5,832 nucleotides of DNA from JAFALX01 sp036378495 (GCA_036378495.1 DASUWI010000033.1:1-5832); one strand, 5' to 3'; shown: positions 1 to 5,832, numbered from the stretch's first letter. Notes: generated by a model not told the origin, from the sequence alone. A program made the numbers and translations.

Positions 1-2
1 GC

Positions 3-1079
3 ATCGCCGTGCTGGGATACGGATCGCAGGGACACGCGCACGCGCTCAACCTGCGAGACAGCGGCCACGACGTGCGCGTCGGCCTGCTCGAGACGAGTGG
101 CAGCCGCGCCGCCGCTCGTGACGAGGGCCTGCGCGTGCTCACACCGGCCGACGCGTGCGCCGAGGCCGACGTGATCATGGTGCTCACCCCCGACACCGGG
201 CAGCGCGCGCTCTACGACCAGGCGATCGCTCCCGGCCTGAAGCCGGGCAACATGCTCATGTTTGCCCACGGCTTCAACATCAGGTACGGGTTGATCAACC
301 CGCCCGAGGGCGTCGACGTCAGCATGGTGGCGCCCAAGGGTCCGGGCCATCTGGTGCGCAGCACGTTTGTTGCAGGCCAGGGCGTGCCCTGCCTGTTCGC
401 GGTGCACCAGGACGCCACGGGCACCGCCCGGGCGCGCACGCTGGCGTACGCTCGCGGCATCGGCGGCACGCGCGCGGGAGTCCTGGAGACGACGTTCGCC
501 GAGGAGACCGAGACCGACCTCTTCGGTGAGCAGGCGGTGCTCTGCGGCGGCGTGTCGTCGCTGATCAAGGCCGGGTTCGACACCCTTGTCGATGCCGGGT
601 ATCAACCGGAGCTGGCGTACTTCGAGGTGATGCACGAGCTCAAGCTGATCGTCGACCTCATCTACCAGGGCGGCCTCTCGTACATGCGCTACTCGGTGAG
701 CGACACCGCGGAGTACGGCGACTACACGAGCGGCCCCAAGGTGGTCGACGGGCGGGTGCGCGCGACCATGCGCTCGCTGCTCAGCGACATCCAGGATGGG
801 TCGTTCGCCGAGCGCTGGATCGCGGAGAACGCAGACGGCCGCCCCAACTTCGTCGAGTGGCGCGACGAGGAGCAGACGCAGCCGATCGAGCAGGTGGGCG
901 CCGAGCTGCGCGCGAAGATGTCCTGGCTCGGCGCGAAGACGGTTCCTTCGTCCGCGCGTGCGGCGGCGGGTCCTGCCGCTGCGGGGTCCCCTCCCCGCTC
1001 AGTCGCTGCCGCTCCTTCCGCGGCGCTGCCCCCCGCTGCGTCACCCGTCGCGCGACCGCCCGAGGAGAAGCCGTCATGA
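3..1079 (+). CDS. ilvC: Ketol-acid reductoisomerase, class I, 5'-truncated, with C-terminal tail
   Basis: Acetohydroxy acid isomeroreductase: it isomerises and reduces 2-acetolactate or 2-aceto-2-hydroxybutyrate to the dihydroxy acid, using Mg2+ and usually NADPH, in valine, leucine and isoleucine synthesis. Seen: the Rossmann motif GYGSQG at 15-32; HGFNIRYG and APKGPGH; and metal and substrate ligands matching class I Asp190 (516), Glu194 (528), Glu226 (624), Glu230 (636) and Ser251 (699). Spacing between these matches the family exactly and places residue 1 about 50 bases before the window, so roughly 18 residues are missing. The GTG at 9 lies inside the first beta strand and is not the start. 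The normal class I C-terminus is reached at MSWL (918-929), but the frame runs on for 49 residues, 27 of them Ala or Pro, to a TGA overlapping the leuA ATG. The cofactor loop reads GLLETSGS, where GLRxxSxS is usual. Enzyme identity is certain; the tail's role is unknown. Confidence 0.97.
   Translation: MAVLGYGSQGHAHALNLRDSGHDVRVGLLETSGSRAAARDEGLRVLTPADACAEADVIMVLTPDTGQRALYDQAIAPGLKPGNMLMFAHGFNIRYGLINPPEGVDVSMVAPKGPGHLVRSTFVAGQGVPCLFAVHQDATGTARARTLAYARGIGGTRAGVLETTFAEETETDLFGEQAVLCGGVSSLIKAGFDTLVDAGYQPELAYFEVMHELKLIVDLIYQGGLSYMRYSVSDTAEYGDYTSGPKVVDGRVRATMRSLLSDIQDGSFAERWIAENADGRPNFVEWRDEEQTQPIEQVGAELRAKMSWLGAKTVPSSARAAAGPAAAGSPPRSVAAAPSAALPPAASPVARPPEEKPS
981..998 (+). repeat. Small perfect inverted repeat inside the ilvC tail
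   Basis: GCGGGG (981-986) and CCCCGC (993-998) are perfect reverse complements separated by TCCCCT, giving a 6-bp all-G/C stem about 80 bases before the leuA start. No T-run follows, so it is not a classical intrinsic terminator. It lies in the part of ilvC beyond the conserved fold. It may be a weak attenuation or mRNA-stability element, or simply chance in GC-rich DNA. Confidence 0.3.
1062..1068 (+). promoter_or_regulatory. Ribosome binding site of leuA
   Basis: GAGGAGA ends 7 bases before the ATG at 1076. It is the clearest Shine-Dalgarno match in the window and fixes the leuA start, although that reading frame is open far upstream. It lies within the last codons of the ilvC tail, so ribosomes finishing ilvC pass over it. 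Confidence 0.75.
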
Positions 1080-2659
1080 GCGCTGAGACGGGGCACCTCC
1101 GCATTCTCGATACGACGTTGCGCGATGGTGAGCAGTCGCCCGGGGTTGCGCTCAGCGCGGACGACAAGCTGCAGATCGCGCATCAGCTGGCACGGGTCAA
1201 CGTCGACATCATCGAGGCGGGCTTCCCCTACAGCTCGCCGGGCGACTTCGCGGCGGTGCGCGCCATCGCCGAGCAGGTCGAGGGACCCGTCATCGCCGGG
1301 CTGGCGCGCTGCTTCGAGCAGGACGTGCGTCGCTGCGCCGAGGCGCTCGTGCCGGCGAAGCGCGCCCGCATCCACGTGTTCATCGGCACGTCGCCGATCC
1401 ACCGCGAGGGGCAGCTGCGCATGACGCAGCAGCAGGTCTTCGACCGCGCCGTGTCGATGACGCGGCTGGCCAAGTCCTTCCAGGAGGACATCGAGTTCTC
1501 GCCGATGGATGCGAGCCGCACCGAGCCGGAGTACCTCGCCGACGTGGTGGCCGCCACCATCGAGGCCGGCGCCACCACGATCAACCTGCCCGACACCGTG
1601 GGCTATGCCACCCCTGACGAGTGGCGCGCGCTGCTCGCCTGGATGTACGAGCGCGTGCCGTCGCTGCACGATGTCGTTCTCTCCGTGCACTGTCACAACG
1701 ACCTCGGCCTGGCCACGGCCAACTCGCTGGCCAGCGTGCGGGCCGGTGCCCGCCAGGTGGAGACCTGCGTGAACGGCATCGGCGAGCGCGCCGGCAACGC
1801 AGCGCTCGAGGAGGTGGCGATGGCGACGCAGCTGCATCCCGAAGTGTTCGGCGTGCGCACGCAGCTCGACCACGCGCAGCTCTACCGCACGTCGCGCCTC
1901 GTGTCACAGCTCACCGGCATGCTGGTGCAGCCGAACAAGGCCGTGGTCGGGGCCAACGCCTTCGCGCATCACAGCGGCATCCACCAGGACGGTGTGCTCA
2001 AGGATCCGCGGACGTTCGAGATCATGGAGGCGGAGGCGGTCGGCGCCGGCTCCAGCCTGGTGCTGGGCAAGCTCAGCGGCCGCCATGCGCTGCGGGAGCG
2101 CCTGGCACAGATGGGTTACAGCCTCGACGAGGAGGAGCTCAAACGCGCATTCGTGCGTTTCAAGGAGCTCGCCGACCGCAAGCGCGAGGTGACCGATCGC
2201 GATCTCGAGGCAATCCTCGCAGACGAGCGCACCGTGGCCGAGGAGAACTTCCGTCTCGAGCACCTTCAGGTCAGCTGTGGCACGAACCTGCGGCCCACCG
2301 CCACGGTGCGCATGCTCTTCTCCGACGGCGTCAGCCGGGAGAGCGTGGCACTCGGCGACGGGCCCGTGGACGCCGCGTACCGGGCCATCGACTCGCTTGC
2401 GCAGGTGAGGGGCGAGCTCGAGGAGTTCGCCATCCAGGCCGTCAGCGGCGGGATCGACGCCGTGGGTGAGGTGTCGGTGCGCCTGCGCCGCGACGGCACC
2501 CGCGCGCTGGGCCACGGCGCCGACACCGACATCCTGGTGGCCGCGGCCAAGGCGTACGTGCATGCCCTCAACCGGCTCGCAGCGGACGCGGGAAGCCAGC
2601 GTCTGCACCCTGAGGTGGACACCGAAGCACCGCTCGCCCAGCGCCCCGTCGCGTCGTGA
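1076..2659 (+). CDS. leuA: 2-isopropylmalate synthase
   Basis: First committed step of leucine synthesis: acetyl-CoA plus 2-ketoisovalerate gives 2-isopropylmalate and CoA. The product is 527 residues, close to the E. coli-type enzyme (about 520). The N-terminal TIM barrel (residues ~8-275) carries LDTTLRDGEQ with Arg16 and Asp17, His100 and Ser142 of the keto-acid pocket, and metal ligands His205, His207 (HCHND) and Asn241 in NGIGERAGN. The linker subdomain has HHSGIHQDG with His303. The C-terminal domain (~390-510) has the GDGPVDA and GADTDI motifs of the leucine-binding regulatory dimer, so feedback inhibition by leucine is expected. Odd: the FSxED motif reads FSPMD, with Met144 where Glu is near-universal. 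The start is fixed by the Shine-Dalgarno at 1062-1068; the ATG overlaps the ilvC stop (ATGA). Citramalate synthase is the main alternative, but Ser142, His100 and the leuCDB neighbours favour LeuA. Confidence 0.96.
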   Translation: MSAETGHLRILDTTLRDGEQSPGVALSADDKLQIAHQLARVNVDIIEAGFPYSSPGDFAAVRAIAEQVEGPVIAGLARCFEQDVRRCAEALVPAKRARIHVFIGTSPIHREGQLRMTQQQVFDRAVSMTRLAKSFQEDIEFSPMDASRTEPEYLADVVAATIEAGATTINLPDTVGYATPDEWRALLAWMYERVPSLHDVVLSVHCHNDLGLATANSLASVRAGARQVETCVNGIGERAGNAALEEVAMATQLHPEVFGVRTQLDHAQLYRTSRLVSQLTGMLVQPNKAVVGANAFAHHSGIHQDGVLKDPRTFEIMEAEAVGAGSSLVLGKLSGRHALRERLAQMGYSLDEEELKRAFVRFKELADRKREVTDRDLEAILADERTVAEENFRLEHLQVSCGTNLRPTATVRMLFSDGVSRESVALGDGPVDAAYRAIDSLAQVRGELEEFAIQAVSGGIDAVGEVSVRLRRDGTRALGHGADTDILVAAAKAYVHALNRLAADAGSQRLHPEVDTEAPLAQRPVAS

Positions 2660-4071
2660 CGCCGCGGACGCTGTTCGACAAGATCTGGGACGCCCACGTC
2701 GTCGTCGAGGAGCCCGGCGAGCCGGCGCTGCTCTACATCGACCTGCACCTGGTGCACGAGGTCACCTCGCCGCAGGCGTTCGAGGGGCTGCGCCTGGAGG
2801 GCCGCAGCGTGCGCCGCCCCGCACAGGTTGTGGCCACGATGGACCACAACGTGCCGACCACGACCGACGGCAAGGCGGATGAGATCAGCCGCGCCCAGAT
2901 GGCCGCGCTGGAGAGCAACTGCGCCGAGGCGGGCATCGCCTGCTTTGGGATGGGCCATCGCTGGCAGGGGATCGTGCATGTCATCGGACCCGAGCTGGGT
3001 CTCACGCTGCCGGGGACGACCATCGTGTGCGGCGACTCCCACACGGCCACCCACGGCGCCTTCGGCGCGTTCGCGCTGGGCATCGGCACCTCCGAGGTGG
3101 AGCACGTGCTGGCCACGCAGTGCCTGCGTCAGTTCCGCCCGCGGACGATGGAGGTGCGGCTGACCGGCTCCCTGCCGTACGGCGTCACCGCCAAGGACGC
3201 GGCGCTCGGGGTGCTGCGCACCATCGGCACGGCGGGCGCCGCCGGGCACGTGGTCGAGTACACCGGCGACACGGTGCGCGGCTTCTCGATGGAGCAGCGC
3301 ATGACCCTGTGCAACCTCACCATCGAGGGTGGCGGACGCGCCGGCATGGTGGCCCCGGACGGCACCACGTTCGCGTATCTCGACGGGCGCCGCTTCGCGC
3401 CGCGCGGCGGCGACTGGGACGCGGCGGTCGCGGCCTGGCGCGGCATGGCCACCGAGCCCGGCGCTGTTTATGACAGAAGCGTCACCATCGACGCGGCCTC
3501 GCTGGAGCCCACCGTCACCTGGGGAACCACCCCAGCGCAGTCGGTGCCGGTGACCGGCACGATCCCGGATCCCGAGGGCTTCGACGACCCTGCGCAGCGC
3601 GAGTCGGCGCGGCGGGCGCTCCAGTACATGGCGCTCACCGCCGGCACGGCCATCGAGGATGTGGCCATCGATGCGGTGTTCATCGGCTCCTGCACCAACG
3701 GTCGCATCGACGACCTGCGCGCGGCGGCGGCGGTGCTCGACGGCCGACGGGTGCATCCCGGGGTGCGCGCGCTGGTGGTCCCCGGCTCCGCACAGGTGAA
3801 GAGGCAGGCCGAGGCCGAGGGGCTCGACCGCGTGTTCACCGCGGCGGGCGCGGAGTGGCGCAACACCGGCTGCTCGATGTGCCTGGGCATGAATCCCGAC
3901 ATCCTGCAGCCCGGCCAGCGCTGCGCCAGCACCAGCAACCGCAACTTCGAAGGCCGCCAGGGCCGCGGCGGGCGAACGCACCTGGTGTCGCCGGTGATGG
4001 CCGCGGCAGCGGCGATCGAGGGCCACTTCGTCGACGTGCGCAGCCTCGCGCTGCGCGAGCAAACGGCATGA
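2656..4071 (+). CDS. leuC: 3-isopropylmalate dehydratase, large subunit
   Basis: Catalytic large subunit of isopropylmalate isomerase, an aconitase-family [4Fe-4S] enzyme that converts 2- to 3-isopropylmalate through a dehydrated intermediate, as a complex with LeuD. At 471 residues it is normal length (E. coli 466). The three cluster cysteines are present: Cys346 in GSCTNGR, then Cys406 and Cys409 in GCSMC, matching E. coli positions within one residue. Also seen: CGDSHTATHGAFG, TIEGGGRAGM and the C-terminal SNRNFEGRQG. The start is GTG inside GTGA overlapping the leuA stop. The first residues, TPRTLFDKIWDAHVV, match the family N-terminus, and no convincing Shine-Dalgarno precedes it, so translation probably depends on ribosomes finishing leuA. 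A small patch of unusual codons (GTT TAT GAC AGA, 3466-3477) interrupts the GC-rich coding, but the protein remains continuous. Homoaconitase is an alternative made unlikely by the neighbours. Confidence 0.97.
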   Translation: MTPRTLFDKIWDAHVVVEEPGEPALLYIDLHLVHEVTSPQAFEGLRLEGRSVRRPAQVVATMDHNVPTTTDGKADEISRAQMAALESNCAEAGIACFGMGHRWQGIVHVIGPELGLTLPGTTIVCGDSHTATHGAFGAFALGIGTSEVEHVLATQCLRQFRPRTMEVRLTGSLPYGVTAKDAALGVLRTIGTAGAAGHVVEYTGDTVRGFSMEQRMTLCNLTIEGGGRAGMVAPDGTTFAYLDGRRFAPRGGDWDAAVAAWRGMATEPGAVYDRSVTIDAASLEPTVTWGTTPAQSVPVTGTIPDPEGFDDPAQRESARRALQYMALTAGTAIEDVAIDAVFIGSCTNGRIDDLRAAAAVLDGRRVHPGVRALVVPGSAQVKRQAEAEGLDRVFTAAGAEWRNTGCSMCLGMNPDILQPGQRCASTSNRNFEGRQGRGGRTHLVSPVMAAAAAIEGHFVDVRSLALREQTA

Positions 4072-4691
4072 GGCCCTTCCGCCGCGATGCCGGGACGCTG
4101 GTGCCGCTCGACCGTTCCGACGTCGACACCGATCAGATCATCCCCAAGCAGTTCCTCAAGCGCATCGAGCGCACCGGCTATGGAGACTTCCTTTTCCACG
4201 ACTGGCGGGCCGCGCCCGACGGCACACCACGCGAGGACTTCGTGCTCAACCAGGCGGCGTACCGCGGAGGCTCCGTGCTCGTCGCGGGGCGCAACTTCGC
4301 CTGCGGATCGTCACGCGAGCATGCCGTATGGGCGCTCAACGACTACGGGTTTCGCGCCGTCATCGCGCCGTCCTTCGCCGACATCTTTCGCAACAACGCG
4401 CTGAAGAGCGGGCTGCTCCCCGTGCTGCTTCCGGAGGACGACGTTCGCCGGCTGCTCGACCTGGCGCAGGAGGCGCCCGGCGTTGTCGCGACCGTCGATC
4501 TCGAGGCACAGACCGTCAGCGCCGGCGACCTTCGGTTCAGCTTCACCATGGACGAGTTCGAGCGCCGCATGCTGCTCGAGGGCCTGGACGACATCGCGCT
4601 GACGCTGCAGCACGCGGACGCCATCGGCGCGTACGAGCAGACGCGGCCGCGCTGGATGCCCAGCGTCGCGCGCGAGGCCGTGTCCTCGTGA
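4068..4691 (+). CDS. leuD: 3-isopropylmalate dehydratase, small subunit
   Basis: Small (swivel-domain) subunit of the isomerase; it pairs with LeuC to close the active site and help bind substrate. The product is 207 residues, slightly longer than the usual ~200. Seen: the N-terminal VDTDQIIPKQFL segment (residues 19-30), DFLFHDWR, the loop CGSSREHA with Arg83, APSFADIF, and the C-terminal LTLQHADAI segment, all in family order. The ATG lies in an ATGA overlap with the leuC stop. An in-frame open stretch extends upstream into leuC, but conservation begins only after 4068, which supports this start. Only a weak GCGAG lies upstream, so coupling to leuC is likely and would help keep the two subunits balanced. 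Confidence 0.97.
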   Translation: MRPFRRDAGTLVPLDRSDVDTDQIIPKQFLKRIERTGYGDFLFHDWRAAPDGTPREDFVLNQAAYRGGSVLVAGRNFACGSSREHAVWALNDYGFRAVIAPSFADIFRNNALKSGLLPVLLPEDDVRRLLDLAQEAPGVVATVDLEAQTVSAGDLRFSFTMDEFERRMLLEGLDDIALTLQHADAIGAYEQTRPRWMPSVAREAVSS

Positions 4692-5794
4692 CAGCGACCG
4701 TCGTCGTGCTGCCCGGCGACGGCGTCGGCCCGGAGGTGACTGCCGAGGCCGTCTCCGTGCTCCAGCTGGCCTGCGAGAGCGGCGGCGTCGAGCTGCAGAC
4801 GTGCGAGATGCTCATGGGCGGCCGCGCCGTCGACGAGCAGGGCACGCCGCTGCCCGACGCGACCATGCAGGCATGCGTCGACGCCGACGCCGTGCTCCTC
4901 GGTGCGGTGGGCGGTCCCCGCTGGGACCACCTCCGTGGGGCGCAGCGCGTCGAGTCCGGGCTCCTGCGCCTGCGACGCCACATGGATGTGTTCGCCAACC
5001 TGCGCCCCGTGCGCGTGCACCACCGCCTCGCGGACCGCTCCCCGGTGAGGCCGGATCTCGTGCGTGGCACCGACATGGTCATCGTGCGCGAGCTGACGGG
5101 CGGCGCGTACTTCGGTGAGCCGCGCGAGCGGCACGGCCCCGCCGGCGAGGAGATCGCCCGCGACAGCACGGTGTACACGACGGCCGAGATCGAGCGCGTG
5201 GCTCGAGTGGCGTTCGAGCTGGCACGCCGACGCAAGTGCCACCTGATCTCCGTTGACAAGGCCAACGTGCTGATCACGAGCCAGCTGTGGCGTGACGTCG
5301 TCACCGGGCTGGCATCGGAATATCCCGAGGTGGCGCTCGAGCACCGCCTCGTCGATTCCTTCGCCATGGACCTGGTGCGCGCCCCCGCGGCCGTCGACGT
5401 CGTGGTCACCGAGAACCTGTTCGGGGACATCCTCAGCGACGAGGCGTCGGTGCTCGCCGGGTCGCTGGGGCTGCTGCCTTCGGCGAGCCTGGGCAGCGGT
5501 CGCGCCGCGCTCTACGAGCCGATCCACGGCAGCGCGCCGAACATCGCAGGCAAGGGGATCGCCGATCCCTACGCGGCGATCCTGTCGGCGGCGCTGCTGC
5601 TCCGACACTCGCTGCACCGCGAGGACCTGGCGGCCGCGGTCGAGACCGCGGTGGACGACTGCATCAACGAGGACCTGCTCGGCGCCGACCTCGGCGGCAG
5701 CCTGGGGACGCACGACATCGGCGAGGCTGTGCGCCGCGAGCTCACCATGCTGTTGCGCGAGCGGACGGCCGAGACCGCGGGAGCGCCGTCATGA
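4688..5794 (+). CDS. leuB: 3-isopropylmalate dehydrogenase
   Basis: Oxidatively decarboxylates 3-isopropylmalate, via 2-isopropyl-3-oxosuccinate, to 2-ketoisocaproate, normally with NAD+ and Mg2+ or Mn2+, as a homodimer. The product is 368 residues (usual 350-365). Seen: VLPGDGVGPEV at the N-terminus; substrate arginines Arg96, Arg106 (NLRP) and Arg134 (RELTGG); catalytic Tyr141 and Lys191 (VDKANVL); and metal aspartates Asp223, Asp247 and Asp251 (GDILSDE). Their order and near-identical spacing follow the T. thermophilus enzyme. Ala28 to Gly-type N-terminal variation aside, the fold is complete. Odd: the adenosine-binding loop reads HGSAPNIAG, with Asn285 where NAD-dependent members have Asp, although the following Ile is kept. 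The C-terminus lacks the G-x-R-T segment of many relatives, as does the T. thermophilus protein. The start is GTG in a GTGA overlap with the leuD stop, with a weak GAGG at 4674-4677. Leucine context makes a related tartrate or isocitrate dehydrogenase unlikely. Confidence 0.95.
   Translation: MTATVVVLPGDGVGPEVTAEAVSVLQLACESGGVELQTCEMLMGGRAVDEQGTPLPDATMQACVDADAVLLGAVGGPRWDHLRGAQRVESGLLRLRRHMDVFANLRPVRVHHRLADRSPVRPDLVRGTDMVIVRELTGGAYFGEPRERHGPAGEEIARDSTVYTTAEIERVARVAFELARRRKCHLISVDKANVLITSQLWRDVVTGLASEYPEVALEHRLVDSFAMDLVRAPAAVDVVVTENLFGDILSDEASVLAGSLGLLPSASLGSGRAALYEPIHGSAPNIAGKGIADPYAAILSAALLLRHSLHREDLAAAVETAVDDCINEDLLGADLGGSLGTHDIGEAVRRELTMLLRERTAETAGAPS
5779..5783 (+). promoter_or_regulatory. 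Probable ribosome binding site of the ORF after leuB
   Basis: GGGAG ends 7 bases before the ATG at 5791, inside the last codons of leuB. Spacing resembles the leuA site, supporting the view that a further gene starts at the leuB stop. Short G-rich matches are common in this DNA, so the call is moderate. Confidence 0.45.
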
Positions 5795-5832
5795 GCAGTG
5801 CGGGGGGTGTCCCCCCGCATGGGGGGTCTGCG
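5791..5832 (+). CDS. Start of an unidentified ORF, truncated by the window end
   Basis: ATG in an ATGA overlap with the leuB stop, the same junction type as at every other gene boundary here, with a GGGAG site upstream. Only 14 codons are visible, reading MSSAGGVPPHGGSA. They are Gly/Pro-rich, show no domain, and come largely from the G and C tracts of an inverted repeat. By operon context a branched-chain aminotransferase (ilvE), ilvD or a citramalate synthase would be plausible, but the sequence does not identify any of them. It is also possible that the operon ends at leuB and this is non-coding 3' sequence. Confidence 0.4.
   Translation, partial: MSSAGGVPPHGGSA
5799..5826 (+). repeat. 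G/C-tract inverted repeat with two alternative hairpins
   Basis: TGCGGGGGG (5799-5807) and CCCCCCGCA (5811-5819) form a perfect 9-bp palindrome around a TGT loop. A second GGGGGG (5821-5826) can instead pair with the same CCCCCC (5811-5816) across the 4-base loop GCAT, so the two hairpins exclude each other. No T-run is visible in the six bases that remain. It sits immediately after the leuB stop and may be a terminator-like or stability structure, or part of a dispersed repeat. Confidence 0.6.

Noticed and set aside
9..11. GTG as the ilvC start codon
   Set aside because: It encodes a Val inside the first Rossmann strand just before GYGSQG; the frame is open to the window edge and active-site spacing implies about 18 residues upstream.
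857..1075. Upstream in-frame extension of leuA from ATG 857
   Set aside because: Its translation is Arg/Cys/Ser-rich and unlike any LeuA N-terminus, it overlaps conserved ilvC coding, and a good Shine-Dalgarno marks ATG 1076.
930..1076. Classical leu leader-peptide attenuator or T-box before leuA
   Set aside because: No short ORF with consecutive Leu codons, no T-box consensus and no terminator with a T-run is visible.
722..1873. 383-codon open frame on the - strand across ilvC and leuA
   Set aside because: Shadow of two real genes on the opposite strand; no domain and low-complexity composition.
1076..2659. Citramalate or homocitrate synthase instead of LeuA
   Set aside because: His100, Ser142, the leucine-type C-terminal regulatory domain and the direct leuCDB neighbours favour isopropylmalate synthase, although Met144 leaves a small doubt about substrate.
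3463..3480. Possible insertion or recombination scar in leuC, from locally AT-richer codons including AGA
   Set aside because: The patch is only a few codons long, the protein remains continuous with the family, and no repeats flank it; local codon drift suffices.
2266..4062. 598-codon open frame on the - strand, opposite leuA and leuC
   Set aside because: It is antisense to well-conserved leuA/leuC coding, has a His/Arg/Ala-rich composition with no recognisable motif, and is the kind of shadow frame expected when third positions are nearly all G or C.
4343..5713. 456-codon open frame on the - strand across leuD and leuB
   Set aside because: Same GC-driven shadow effect; its translation shows no family motif.
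1..5832. Mobile element, CRISPR array, defence system or RNA gene
   Set aside because: Essentially every base is covered by overlapping leucine-pathway genes; no transposase, direct-repeat array, tRNA cloverleaf or rRNA segment was found.

Overview
The window is a stretch of a branched-chain amino acid operon from a very GC-rich bacterium. All genes are on the + strand, in the order ilvC (5' end cut off) - leuA - leuC - leuD - leuB - start of an unidentified ORF. I estimate roughly 70% GC by eye, with strong G/C at third codon positions. The KARI segment HGFNIRYG (most bacteria have NIH), the 4-base gene overlaps and the GTG starts fit an actinobacterium. The E. coli-type LeuA of 527 residues, rather than the longer mycobacterial type, and the ilvC-leuACDB order would suit a deep actinobacterial lineage such as Thermoleophilia. 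That placement is inference, not proof.

Layout: 3-1079 ilvC, about 18 N-terminal residues missing, with an unusual 49-residue Ala/Pro-rich C-terminal tail; 1076-2659 leuA; 2656-4071 leuC; 4068-4691 leuD; 4688-5794 leuB; 5791-5832 the first 14 codons of another ORF, overlaid by a G/C-tract hairpin. There is no intergenic space: all five junctions are 4-base ATGA or GTGA overlaps, implying one transcript with translational coupling. I see no promoter, tRNA, rRNA, CRISPR array, mobile element or convincing terminator.

How the genes work together: IlvC makes 2,3-dihydroxyisovalerate (or the isoleucine-series homologue), which IlvD, not in the window, dehydrates to 2-ketoisovalerate. LeuA condenses 2-ketoisovalerate with acetyl-CoA to 2-isopropylmalate and is probably leucine-inhibited through its C-terminal domain. 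LeuC and LeuD form the isomerase giving 3-isopropylmalate. LeuB oxidises this to the precursor of 2-ketoisocaproate, which a transaminase converts to leucine.

This is an ordinary, intact biosynthetic operon and I find no new system. The points worth a second look are residue-level and architectural: the IlvC tail, a Met replacing the FSxED glutamate of LeuA, an Asn at the NAD-specificity aspartate of LeuB, a missing arginine in the IlvC cofactor loop, the unbroken run of overlaps, and the alternative hairpins at the right edge.
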